DNA from: an uncultured Spirochaetaceae bacterium
Lineage (GTDB): Bacteria > Spirochaetota > Spirochaetia > Sphaerochaetales > Sphaerochaetaceae
Length of the DNA stretch: 17,220 bases
Assembly (NCBI GenBank): GCA_946414625.1
Contig: CAMKPI010000017.1
Location: forward strand, 1 to 17,220
Reading direction: 5' to 3'
Made by a program: the position numbers and the translations under genes. How positions within the stretch are numbered: position 1 is the stretch's first letter; every line of letters begins with the position of its first letter. Shown here piece by piece: positions 1 to 7,256 of this stretch. Below the pieces are notes generated by a model. The model saw only the letters and a program-made list of their open reading frames with translations. It was not told the origin of the DNA and ran no database searches.

Positions 1-2
1 CC

Positions 3-89
3 CGGCTGAACCTAGGCCGTCCCACCTCCACTCCCACCGAGAACAAGGCGGCTTTTGTCAAATATCTTCAGAGTCGCCAAGGCGATTAG
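3..89 (+). CDS. 3' end of an unidentified gene (5' part outside the window)
   Basis: An open frame runs from the window edge to a TAG stop at 87-89 and encodes 28 C-terminal residues. The peptide has ordinary protein-like composition and ends in KYLQSRQGD. I do not recognise the family. It lies upstream of a glycosyltransferase on the same strand, so membership in the same glycan locus is likely but not shown. The last five codons (CGC CAA GGC GAT TAG) are also the start of the first unit of a roughly 70-bp repeat that continues into the intergenic region, so the C-terminus may have been rewritten by that repeat. The two other forward frames here are weaker candidates: one stops at once and the other gives a less protein-like peptide. 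Confidence 0.45.
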   Translation, partial: RLNLGRPTSTPTENKAAFVKYLQSRQGD

Positions 90-260
90 ATCGGGGCTTT
101 TTCGGCTTTGGCACCTTGTCGACAATGGTTAGTGTCCGACGGAGCGCCAAGGCAATTGGAAGCGGGCTTTTCTTTTTGCCTGTGGCAGAATATTGGGTGC
201 TGCTTTCGTTTTCTGTCGCAGCGATTTGCGCGGCTTTTTTCTTTCGCCCCAGGCGGAAAG
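75..260. repeat. Degenerate tandem repeat, about 70-72 bp period, three units
   Basis: Units begin at 75 (CGCCAAGGCGATT), 145 (CGCCAAGGCAATT) and about 217 (CGCAGCGATTTG). The intervals are 70 and 72 bp. After each start comes a GC-rich run and then a T-rich run (GGGGCTTTTT, GCGGGCTTTT, GCGGCTTTTTT), so the similarity covers about 35-40 bp of each unit. Units 1 and 2 are clearly related; unit 3 is more diverged. CGCCAAGGCG in unit 1 is a short inverted repeat. The array starts inside the last codons of the upstream gene and fills most of the gap before the glycosyltransferase. The GC-then-T pattern might give weak transcription termination, but no clean stem precedes the T runs. Confidence 0.5.
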
Positions 261-321
261 GCGGGGGCGATATTGTGCGGCGAAATCAGCGGTTTTCAAA
301 TCCGGCGTTTGGGAGCGGGCT

Positions 322-1800
322 ATGCGAATATTGATAATCAATTCTGTGTGCGGGATAAGGAGCACGGGGCGGATTGCTGCGGACATCGCGGAAGAGTATA
401 TGCAGCGGGGTTGGGAAGCGGTTCTGGCTTACGGGCGCGAGGAGGCTCCGGAGAAGTGGCGCGGTATAGCCCACCGGATCACGGGTCGCATCGGGAATCG
501 CATTGCCGGAGTCAAGGCGCGCTTGTTTGATAACGAGGGGTTTAACTCTCGCCGTGAGACGCGGCGGTTTTTGAAGTGGGCGGACGAGTGGCGTCCGGAT
601 GTGCTTTGGCTGCACAACCTGCATGGGTATTACATCAACATTGAGCTCTTGTTTCGTTGGATAAAAAGCCGCCCCGATATGGAGGTGAAGTGGACGCTCC
701 ACGATTGCTGGGCGTTTACCGGGCACTGTTCCCATTTCACTTATGTTCATTGTTATAAGTGGGAGGCTGCCCCTGAAGGGGGGGAAGGGCGACAAGACGG
801 GGAGTGCAGTGCTTTCGGGCAGGATGCGCGGCTGAACACGGCTTCGCAAAATGGTGGCAATCTTGCCGAGATCCGTTCGACCCTCGGCTGCCGGAACTGC
901 GGGGCTGCCCCTGAAGGGGACGGGCGCTCAGCCGAGGGGAGATCGGCTCCAGGCTGGCAGGAAGGAGAGACCCTCGGCTGTCGGAAGTGCCCGCAAAAGG
1001 GGGAATATCCCGCGAGTTTCCTGCTCGATCGCAGCCGGAGGAATTATGCGCGGAAAGCGGCGCTTTTCACCGGAGTTCGGCGCATGACGATCATTACGCC
1101 GTCCCGCTGGCTCGGGGACCTCGTGAAGCGGAGTTTTCTCCGTGAATATCCGGTGGAGGTTCGCCACAACACAATTGACACGGCATCTTTCAAGCCCACA
1201 CCTAGCGGTTTCCGCGCCGGATACGGACTGGAGGATAAGAAAATCGTTCTCGGCGTGGCGTCCGCATGGGGACCGCGCAAGGGTTTGCAGGATTTTGTGA
1301 AACTCTCCGGGATGCTGAGTCCCGACAGGTACAAGATAGTCCTTGTCGGGCTCACGGAGAAAGAGGTGCGAACACTTCCCGATGTGGATTTTGTCCCGCA
1401 CCTGAAAGACGGCGGCGCGGACGCCGCCGCCCCATGCGCCTCCTCTGCGCAGTCTGAATATGCGGAACTTGCTGAAAGCGTCACGACCAGTCCCTCGCGT
1501 GAACGTTCTGCTCAGACCATAAGGTTGCAGAAAGGCCGCATCCTCGCCATCGGTCGCACGGACAGTAAGACGGAGCTCGCAGAAATATATACCGCTGCGG
1601 ACGTGTTTGTGAATCCAAGCCGCGAGGAGACCTTCGGCTTGACAACCCTCGAGGCTGTCTGCTGCGGGACGCATGCGATTGTATATAAGGATACGGCGTG
1701 CGAAGAGGTTGCTTTGGAGCTCGGAAAGGATCGCGCCTCCGTTGTGCCTAACGGCGATGTAGACGCGTTGGCGGCAAGGATCGTCGAGGTCTGCATCTGA
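322..1800 (+). CDS. GT4-type glycosyltransferase with two in-frame inserts
   Basis: Predicted 492-residue cytoplasmic retaining glycosyltransferase of the GT-B fold (GT4/'group 1' class), probably adding a sugar to a growing surface glycan. The N-terminus MRILIINSVCG is a Rossmann start. HDCWAFTGHCSHF, then CRKCP and EYPASFLLDRS are hallmarks of a well-known bacterial subfamily. The donor-binding half holds TPSRWLGD, ASAWGPRKGL and the E-x7-E motif (E436, E444). The ATG at 322 is chosen because GGGAG lies 7 bp upstream and the protein then starts at the Rossmann strand; a TTG at 193 would add an implausible extension through the repeat array. Two stretches are foreign to the family: about residues 148-216, between the CYKW and CRKCP parts, and about 364-404, before the IGRTDS segment. 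Both are rich in small and charged residues and repeats. Family assignment is firm; donor and acceptor are unknown. Confidence 0.87.
   Translation: MRILIINSVCGIRSTGRIAADIAEEYMQRGWEAVLAYGREEAPEKWRGIAHRITGRIGNRIAGVKARLFDNEGFNSRRETRRFLKWADEWRPDVLWLHNLHGYYINIELLFRWIKSRPDMEVKWTLHDCWAFTGHCSHFTYVHCYKWEAAPEGGEGRQDGECSAFGQDARLNTASQNGGNLAEIRSTLGCRNCGAAPEGDGRSAEGRSAPGWQEGETLGCRKCPQKGEYPASFLLDRSRRNYARKAALFTGVRRMTIITPSRWLGDLVKRSFLREYPVEVRHNTIDTASFKPTPSGFRAGYGLEDKKIVLGVASAWGPRKGLQDFVKLSGMLSPDRYKIVLVGLTEKEVRTLPDVDFVPHLKDGGADAAAPCASSAQSEYAELAESVTTSPSRERSAQTIRLQKGRILAIGRTDSKTELAEIYTAADVFVNPSREETFGLTTLEAVCCGTHAIVYKDTACEEVALELGKDRASVVPNGDVDALAARIVEVCI
765..990 (+). repeat. Repeat-built in-frame insert within the glycosyltransferase gene
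   Basis: Two repeat pairs lie inside the coding sequence. GGCTGCCCCTGAAGGGG occurs exactly at 765-781 and 903-919 (138 bp apart) and can fold into a CCCC/GGGG hairpin. CCCTCGGCTGCCGGAACTGC at 881-900 recurs at 971-990 with two mismatches, exactly 90 bp (30 codons) later, so the protein carries TLGCRNC and then TLGCRKC. Only the second copy continues into the normal family sequence (CPQKGEYP). All repeats keep the reading frame. This resembles a palindromic element inserted or duplicated in a tolerant loop. The repeats are direct observations; the insertion history is inference. Confidence 0.65.
1411..1428. repeat. GC-rich hairpin at the start of the second glycosyltransferase insert
   Basis: GGCGGCG (1411-1417) and CGCCGCC (1422-1428) form a perfect 7-bp inverted repeat around a 4-nt loop. 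It lies at the left edge of the second non-family stretch of the glycosyltransferase (about residues 364-404) and encodes GGADAAA. Confidence 0.5.
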
Positions 1801-1862
1801 TGGCTTCCCCGCGGATACGGGTCTCGTGCACAGGGCGCGGCAACGTCCGGCGAGGCTTATTT

Positions 1863-1884
1863 GGCGCGCTTTGTCCTGCGCGCC
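1863..1884. terminator. Possible terminator hairpin between convergent genes
   Basis: GGCGCGC (1863-1869) and GCGCGCC (1878-1884) pair perfectly around an 8-nt loop in the 99-bp gap between the converging GT4 and GT2 genes. The position fits a bidirectional terminator. Neither side has a proper T tract (TTGTCTTG on the right), so it may instead act as a 3' stabilising hairpin or work with Rho. Confidence 0.35.
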
Positions 1885-1899
1885 TTGTCTTGCGCCGTG

Positions 1900-2832
1900 T
1901 CAAAACCTCGACTTAAGGACGGCGATTATTTTTTTTGACATAAATACCGGGTGGGCGGCGAGACACGAGATGAGGTAAAGACTCCCTTTGACCTTCGAGA
2001 CGGCGAGCAGCGATTTGGCTTTGCCAAAGCGTTTGCACCCGGCGAAGAACAGCGCCTCCTTCCGGGGACTGTTTCTTTTTTTCAGATATTCGTCCAGCCC
2101 CTCGAGTGAATAAGTGTCCTTTTTGCTGCGCTTTGCCCGGTTGTATTGACTCTGCAGGAACGAGGTTGTCAGATGAACCTTGAACACGTTTGAGCGGGCA
2201 TGTGACAAGCTTGTGTCCCGCATCCTGTATTTTATAAGCCTTTGGTCTATTCGGCTAAACACTTTCCCCTTCAAAAGCATCCTGAGCCAAAGGTCGTAGT
2301 CTTCAGAAACGGACAGACTCCTATAGCCACCGCATTGTTCGTAGGCGGATTTCCGTATGAGAACGGAGGGGTTGAATATTATGTTGCCGTGGGGCAGTGT
2401 TTTGTTTATTTCTGGCGTTTCATCAGGGGAAAAGCCGATTGTGTTCCCCGCTTCATCGATGAGCTCGGCTTGCGAGCATACGATGTCGCAAAAAGATATG
2501 GCTTCCATCTCCCGCTCGATTCTCTCCGGAGTCGATATGTCGTCGGCATCCATTATCGCAATGAATTCCCCTCGGCTGTTCTCAATCGCGACCTGCCTGC
2601 TTCTTCCCGCCCCAAGGTTCCGGGCGTTGCGAATCAGCCGTATGGTTCCTTCCGTAGCGAGACGTTCAAGATATGCGCTCAAATCGCCGCACGACGCGGG
2701 GTCGTCCAGAACGGAGATTATCTCCAGATTTTTGTATGTCTGGCTTATTATCGATTCAAAGGCTTGTCTTACCCAGGACAAAGGTTCTTTGTATACGCAA
2801 ATTATCACGCTTACGAGTTTGTCTTGCTCCAT
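1900..2832 (-). CDS. GT2 family glycosyltransferase
   Basis: A 310-residue inverting glycosyltransferase of the GT-A fold, expected to transfer a sugar from a nucleotide donor to a lipid-linked glycan at the cytoplasmic face. VSVIICVYKE at residues 7-16 is the typical first strand. LDD at 42-44 contacts the nucleotide, and DADD at 95-98 is the DxD metal site. SEDYDLWLRM, with E177-D178, is the usual catalytic-base motif. The C-terminal 90 residues are basic and partly hydrophobic, suggesting membrane association. The ATG at 2832 has an AGGAGG box 7 bp upstream that starts right after the stop of the preceding gene, so translation is probably coupled. It is the last gene of a leftward three-gene operon. 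Sugar specificity cannot be read from the sequence. Confidence 0.92.
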   Translation of the reverse strand: MEQDKLVSVIICVYKEPLSWVRQAFESIISQTYKNLEIISVLDDPASCGDLSAYLERLATEGTIRLIRNARNLGAGRSRQVAIENSRGEFIAIMDADDISTPERIEREMEAISFCDIVCSQAELIDEAGNTIGFSPDETPEINKTLPHGNIIFNPSVLIRKSAYEQCGGYRSLSVSEDYDLWLRMLLKGKVFSRIDQRLIKYRMRDTSLSHARSNVFKVHLTTSFLQSQYNRAKRSKKDTYSLEGLDEYLKKRNSPRKEALFFAGCKRFGKAKSLLAVSKVKGSLYLISCLAAHPVFMSKKIIAVLKSRF

Positions 2833-2843
2833 GTTCAGCCTCC

Positions 2844-3692
2844 TTATCTGATGAAAAGGCTCCGAAGATATTCTATCAAATATTTTGTGCGGTTCCTGAT
2901 CATCCTGGGTATGCTGCGCTTTATCGGTGGCATCCTGTTGAGCTTGACCGATGGTAGTTTTTCCAAATCGTAAACAACTTCTCTGTCTCCGGTTTCGATT
3001 TTCAGGTTGAATCTGGATTCAATGTCTTTTAATACCGGTCCGACCCACTTTCCCCTGAAAATCGCCCCGCCATAATCATAATCAAAGACAATGCCATCGC
3101 CCTTCAGGGCATAGAATTTTAAGGGGGAGTGCCAGGTGCGGATGCTCCCGAAGTATTCCCAGTCCCAGGGAGAGTCGTTTTTTCTGGTGTATTTAAGCAG
3201 TGTTTCCTTTCGGTAAAGCGATGGCGAGGCGTTCAGCTTGTAAAAAACCCGTTTGTCTCTTTGAGCCAATCCGAAAGCTTCAGCGGGACTCGGGCACTTT
3301 GTGCTGGTCTCCGTGTCCTTGCATGGGATCAAAGCGGCGGCCGCGGCGGAAGGGTCGCCTGAGAACCACTTGAAAATTGAATTGATAAGCGCCGCGTCAA
3401 CCCTTGTCTTGATGAAGAAGTCTTCGAGGAGGAAAAGGATAAATTCACTTTTGGTTCTTTTTATGGCGTCAATGAGTCTCTCCCCCCAGCTGATGTTGTT
3501 TTGCTTCCCGGGGAGGATGTTCAAAACATTGACATTGAAAAAGGGATCTTTATAGGTTTTTGTTTCCGTGTTCAGGTAAATTTCGAGTTCTGCCGCTTCA
3601 GGCCAGGTCTTTTCGAGGCTTCTGAAAAAGGGAGTCCAGGCGTCTGAGTATTTGTCGCAAGAGTTGATTAAAATGCAGATATTCCCGCCCAT
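2844..3692 (-). CDS. Putative glycosyltransferase-like protein of the glycan operon
   Basis: A 282-residue protein that I only partly recognise. It resembles uncharacterised proteins of capsule/O-antigen loci with an N-terminus like NICILINSCDKYSDAW, a conserved aromatic region (SWGERLIDAI) and an acidic cluster FLLEDFF (E90, D91) after a hydrophobic strand. The last feature suggests a GT-A-like metal site. PWDWEYFGSIR later in the protein fits the acceptor-side motif of such families. There is no signal peptide or clear membrane segment; the C-terminal 30 residues are strongly basic. The ATG at 3692 lies 1 bp after the TAA of the sulfatase-like gene, with AAAGGA as ribosome binding site inside that gene, so the two are translationally coupled. 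A transferase role is inference from context and motif layout. Confidence 0.7.
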   Translation of the reverse strand: MGGNICILINSCDKYSDAWTPFFRSLEKTWPEAAELEIYLNTETKTYKDPFFNVNVLNILPGKQNNISWGERLIDAIKRTKSEFILFLLEDFFIKTRVDAALINSIFKWFSGDPSAAAAALIPCKDTETSTKCPSPAEAFGLAQRDKRVFYKLNASPSLYRKETLLKYTRKNDSPWDWEYFGSIRTWHSPLKFYALKGDGIVFDYDYGGAIFRGKWVGPVLKDIESRFNLKIETGDREVVYDLEKLPSVKLNRMPPIKRSIPRMIRNRTKYLIEYLRSLFIR

Positions 3693-3693
3693 C

Positions 3694-4890
3694 TTAACGT
3701 CCTTTGTGAGTAAAATAAAGAAGAAATTTTATGGACTTCTCAACAGCCTGTTCTATTTTGTGTTTTGCGTCCCTTGCCTTCTGCGAAAAAGGTTTTCTGA
3801 TTATTCGAGGAGATCCGTCGTAGTGTGTGGGGCAGTCCAGGAGGAATGCTTCATACAAGCCCTTGATTTTTTTCATTTTGGTGTTTTCCAAAAAATCTGT
3901 GCCAAGAGTGGCAAGTATTTTTTCATAGGACTTCTTATCTTCCTCTGTCAATTCGTAATCCGCTTCCCAGTTCAGCGCAGCGTCCGTTGCGGCGTATCCT
4001 TTCTCGTTTCTTATCGCCCAACGCTCGATGGTTTGCCCGAGTTCGTTGGTGAAATACTTGTGGTCTTCAATCATCAGGTATTCGGGGCTTGGCGAGCTGA
4101 ACAGGTTCCTTCCTCGAATTGCGTTTTCGTACTTTATGCCGCATTCGTCGATAATTGTTGGATAGATATCCATTATGCTGGATAGCCTCTTGGATTTTGA
4201 CAGGGTGAGGTCTCCTTTCTTGTGGACGAACAATAGAATCTGCGTCCTGCTTCTGTCCAGCGATTGGTATGCGGATGGGAAGTTTTCCTCTCTTTTCTTA
4301 AAGCCGTGATCGGAATAGACAAAAATCAGGTCAAACGTGTCTATAGGGATTCTTGAGAAAATCTCGTCGAGGATTTCTCCCGTGATCCGGCAAGCCTGGC
4401 GTGCATATTTTCCCTGGGCGTATGTGTCTGTGACGATCTGATGGTAGTCGTTGAAACCGAGGTATGTGAGTGAATTTTCCTGGATCTTCAACGTATTCAG
4501 GTAATCCTGCAAGGTTCTGTCGTTTGAATAATTACCTGTGTCGGACACGGATGCGGGCAACTCTCCGAGCCTCTGCATGGCCCCTGCAATGAAGAAGTTG
4601 AACGAATATCCGTTTTCCTTGAGAATCTGAAGAAAATCCTTGCATCCGGGTTTTATGAAGTGCTTCGGGTATTTCAGACGGTTGTCGCAGCCGTTTTCCG
4701 AAGGGTATAGCGAAGTCCACAGGCAGCCGTTCGAACGGGGCGTGTCGGGAGCCGGGGTGAAGCAGTTCTCGAAGAAAACGCCGCCCATCTTTCTTATTTG
4801 CCTGTCAAACTCGGTTTCCTCGTTGCGCTCGTCGTATAGGTTCGTCAGGTTTGTCCTGAACATGTCAAAGAAAATCATAAGAATCTTCAT
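3694..4890 (-). CDS. Sulfatase/alkaline phosphatase superfamily enzyme with atypical active site
   Basis: A 398-residue protein of the alkaline phosphatase fold. MKILMIFFDMFRTN starts directly at the first strand and supplies a metal-binding Asp (D9). VYSDHG (D194, H195) is the classic second metal site, and NDYH at 147-150 fits a further active-site position. At the nucleophile site, where sulfatases have C/S-x-P-S-R, it reads D49-T50-P51-R52-S53, so it should not be called a classical sulfatase; Thr50 is a possible nucleophile, as Thr is in phosphoglycerol and phosphoethanolamine transferases. With no signal peptide or membrane segment it appears cytoplasmic. The ATG at 4890 is preferred over upstream starts because it begins at the conserved strand, although its ribosome site (GCGAG) is weak. 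It is first in the leftward operon and may decorate the glycan. Substrate unknown. Confidence 0.75.
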   Translation of the reverse strand: MKILMIFFDMFRTNLTNLYDERNEETEFDRQIRKMGGVFFENCFTPAPDTPRSNGCLWTSLYPSENGCDNRLKYPKHFIKPGCKDFLQILKENGYSFNFFIAGAMQRLGELPASVSDTGNYSNDRTLQDYLNTLKIQENSLTYLGFNDYHQIVTDTYAQGKYARQACRITGEILDEIFSRIPIDTFDLIFVYSDHGFKKREENFPSAYQSLDRSRTQILLFVHKKGDLTLSKSKRLSSIMDIYPTIIDECGIKYENAIRGRNLFSSPSPEYLMIEDHKYFTNELGQTIERWAIRNEKGYAATDAALNWEADYELTEEDKKSYEKILATLGTDFLENTKMKKIKGLYEAFLLDCPTHYDGSPRIIRKPFSQKARDAKHKIEQAVEKSIKFLLYFTHKGR

Positions 4891-4912
4891 TTTTTCACTC
4901 GCTATCCGCTGT

Positions 4913-4942
4913 ATTTTACCACGATATATTTGAAGTGCACAA
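4913..4942 (-). promoter_or_regulatory. Candidate sigma70 promoter for the leftward glycan operon
   Basis: On the minus strand TTGTGC (4937-4942) and TAAAAT (4913-4918) are separated by 18 bp, giving a short leader before the ATG at 4890. It sits in the 102-bp divergent region shared with the flippase gene. Both boxes deviate from consensus, so this is a candidate only. Confidence 0.35.
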
Positions 4943-4992
4943 CAATCTATTGGTTCTTGATTTCGGCGCGCGCGGGGGATTATCATATCCGG

Positions 4993-6552
4993 GTGATTGA
5001 GTCGCGAACCAAGAACACAAAAAGAAATGTCGCAGCCTCGTATTTGTTCACCGCGGTGTCGATGGCGTTCAATTTTGTATCTCGGTTTTTCGTGGCGCGG
5101 GTGTTTGGAGAGGGATACCTCGGGCTTTCAAGTCTTTTCGTGTCCGTGCTGCAGGTGCTGGGCATGGCGGAGATGGGGTTTTCCGGAGCCATTGTCTACA
5201 ATCTGTACAAGCCGCTTGCGGACGGCGATGTTCAGATGGTCTCGGCTCTGCTGAATTATTACAAATCGGTTTATCGCAAAATCGGATTGGCGATGCTTTT
5301 TGCAGGCACCGTTCTTCTGCCGTTCATTCCAAAAATCATTCACGGAGAGATCCCTGACAACATAAATATTTACGTCTTGTATTATTTGTACCTGGCCAAT
5401 TCGACTGTAAGTTATTTTTTGTTTGCTTATAAAACATCTCTATTAGAGGCGTCCCAGCGTTCGGATGTTGTCAAGACGGTTTATACGACAGTCACGGCGA
5501 TACGGTATGTTTTGCAAATTTTGGCTATCCTCTTGTTTAAAAATTACTATTTGTTTGTTGTTTTGATGATAGTCGGAACCGCTGCTATGAATGTTTTTAC
5601 AGCGGTGGCGAGCAGAAGAATGTTCCCTATGTATTCGTGCCGGGGGGATGTTTCTGCAGAGATGAAGGCGGATATAAAAACAAGGGTGAAAGGTTTGGTG
5701 GTCGGAACGGTCAGCAGAAAGACATTTTCAACCTTTGACAGCATTGTAATCTCATCTATTGTCGGGCTTGTTTCTGTTGCTATATATAATAATTATTTTC
5801 TGATCTATTCTTCCGTGTATACCTTCATGCTGAACATAAAAACGTCGATGCAGGCCAGTGTGGGAAACAGCGTCGCTGTGGAATCCCAGGAAAAGAATTA
5901 TAAGGACCTGCTGCTTTTCCAGTTCCTTTTTTCCGTTTTGGCTGTTGTGTTGGCTTCTGTCATGTCCGTGTCGTACCAGCCGTTTATGGCTTTGTGGATG
6001 GGAGAGGGAATGCTTTTGAAGCCCTCCGGCGCGTTTTTGTTCTGTGCGTGGTTTGTGGTCTGCGTGCCAATTGAGGTACAGAATCTTTATTCCAACGCAA
6101 AGGGCCTGTGGTGGGAAAGCCGATATTGCAATGTGGCTGGGGCGATTTTTAACATTGTCGCAAATTATTTTTTGTGCAGGCTGCTAGGGGTCTACGGTGT
6201 TGTTTTGGCCTCGGTGCTGTCTTATTTTTCTTTTTCGTTTGTTTGGCAGGCTGCAATTTTGTTTAAGCACTATTTCAGGATGTCCTGTATGCATTATCTG
6301 CTGAAGCAGGGTTTTTATTTTGGGCAGGCGGCGGCGAGTTCCGCGCTTTCCTGGTGGCTTTGCTCTTTTGTCCGCTTGTCAGGCGCGGCTCTGCCGGGAA
6401 ACGCCGGCAGGCTTTGGAGGTTCGCGGAGTTGGGCCTTCGCGGGTGCGTGGCGGCTCTTGTCTCGGTTTTCGTCTTGTTTGCGTGCAATTTCAGGACGCA
6501 GGTCTGGAAGAACGCGGGAAGGTTTTTGCGAGCGGTGCTGAGGCGCGGGTGA
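4993..6552 (+). CDS. Wzx-like polysaccharide flippase (MOP superfamily)
   Basis: A 519-residue integral membrane protein with about 12-14 hydrophobic segments, matching the MATE/MOP polysaccharide transporters that flip lipid-linked oligosaccharide units across the inner membrane. The N-terminal ESRTKNTKRN followed by a membrane segment is typical of the family (RTKN-x-x-RN). EMGFSGAIVYNLYKPLADGD is a conserved early motif, and FDSIVISSIVGLVSVAIYNNY is the usual mid-protein segment. No ATG is available near the family start. GTG at 4993 is chosen because it places RTKN at residues 5-8; GGGGGA lies 13 bp upstream, rather far, so TTG at 4957 or 4930 remains possible. The TGA stop lies inside the first copy of the downstream repeat, so the last residues (RRG) are encoded by repeat sequence. 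It is divergent from the glycan operon and is the natural exporter of that product. Confidence 0.9.
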   Translation: MIESRTKNTKRNVAASYLFTAVSMAFNFVSRFFVARVFGEGYLGLSSLFVSVLQVLGMAEMGFSGAIVYNLYKPLADGDVQMVSALLNYYKSVYRKIGLAMLFAGTVLLPFIPKIIHGEIPDNINIYVLYYLYLANSTVSYFLFAYKTSLLEASQRSDVVKTVYTTVTAIRYVLQILAILLFKNYYLFVVLMIVGTAAMNVFTAVASRRMFPMYSCRGDVSAEMKADIKTRVKGLVVGTVSRKTFSTFDSIVISSIVGLVSVAIYNNYFLIYSSVYTFMLNIKTSMQASVGNSVAVESQEKNYKDLLLFQFLFSVLAVVLASVMSVSYQPFMALWMGEGMLLKPSGAFLFCAWFVVCVPIEVQNLYSNAKGLWWESRYCNVAGAIFNIVANYFLCRLLGVYGVVLASVLSYFSFSFVWQAAILFKHYFRMSCMHYLLKQGFYFGQAAASSALSWWLCSFVRLSGAALPGNAGRLWRFAELGLRGCVAALVSVFVLFACNFRTQVWKNAGRFLRAVLRRG

Positions 6553-6931
6553 CCCTGCGTCCTGTGGCGGGGCGTTTTCCTACAAAAAACTAGACATCCT
6601 CCGTCGTGATCTGACCACGGGTGAACCCGCGTGCTGTGGCGGGGGGCGTAGGCTTTGGAGAAGCCCGGATATACGATGTTCTGAAGCGCAAGGGAACCTG
6701 CGTTCTGTGACGGGGGCGTTTTCCTACAAAAAACTAGACATCCTCCGTCGTGATCTGACCACGGGTGAACCCGCGTGCTGTGGCGGGGGGCGTAGGCTTT
6801 GGAGAAGCCCGGATATACGATGTTCTGAAGCGCGGGTGACCCCGCGTTCTGTGGCGGGGGAGAACAAGGACGGTATGGTTGAAGTCATTGTGTGTTGAGG
6901 AGGCACGGGTGACCCTGAGGATTCGGCGAGG
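6544..6931 (+). repeat. Repeat array: about 30-bp palindromic repeat alternating with two spacers (R-A-R-B-R-A-R-B-R-C-R)
   Basis: Six copies of a repeat start at 6544, 6617, 6687, 6761, 6831 and 6905. Most approximate CGGGTGACCCCGCGTTCTG followed by TGGCGGGGG. The second and fourth contain the perfect inverted repeat CGGGTGAACCCG; the third and the last are degenerate. Between them lie spacers A (44 bp, 6573-6616 and 6717-6760), B (40 bp, 6647-6686 and 6791-6830) and C (44 bp, 6861-6904). The segment 6571-6689 is identical to 6715-6833 (119 bp), giving a 144-bp higher-order unit made of two units of about 72 bp. The first copy supplies the stop codon of the flippase gene. No cas genes are visible. 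Confidence 0.88.
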
Positions 6932-7045
6932 AAGGCGGATATGAAATCAGGTCGTTTTCTGCGGTTGCGCTGTGGATGCTGTTTTGTGTAGTTTTGTGCT
7001 TTTTTCAGCGGTTGTTGAGATAATGATGAATGGAGCGGTATCTTG

Positions 7046-7102
7046 TTTTGTAGACAAAAACTATGCTTCTGTTGGCAAATTAGGGAGCCTACGAACTATT
7101 CT
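7046..7102 (+). promoter_or_regulatory. Candidate promoter/operator island upstream of the ATPase operon
   Basis: The AT-rich island contains a perfect 6-2-6 inverted repeat TTTTGTAGACAAAA (7046-7059). It is followed by TTGGCA (7072-7077) with a possible -10 ACTATT at 17 bp (7095-7100) or TATTCT at 19 bp (7097-7102). It is the only promoter-like stretch in the kilobase before atpE, but would leave a leader of about 470 nt. Weak evidence. Confidence 0.3.
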
Positions 7103-7256
7103 CTTTAATATTTTTGGTTTGTGGGATAAAATTTACAAGAGTACGCCGTCGGCGGGGTCGGTTGGCATTCGACAGAAGGCTGTGTTTGTCGCGCTTTGAC
7201 TGGACGGGCTTGTCGGGATGAAACGGCGGATGCTGGGTCGCTCTGGCGGGAACAGT

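Noticed and set aside
193..321. Upstream TTG start for the GT4 glycosyltransferase
   Set aside because: It would add 43 residues translated from the repeat array before the Rossmann strand. ATG at 322 has a proper ribosome site.
928..1674. 248-codon open frame antisense to the glycosyltransferase
   Set aside because: The sense frame has clear family motifs; the antisense product has none and lacks a ribosome site.
6544..6931. CRISPR array
   Set aside because: Repeats are degenerate, spacers A and B are duplicated in order, and no cas gene is visible. The palindromic repeat and spacing only imitate the layout.
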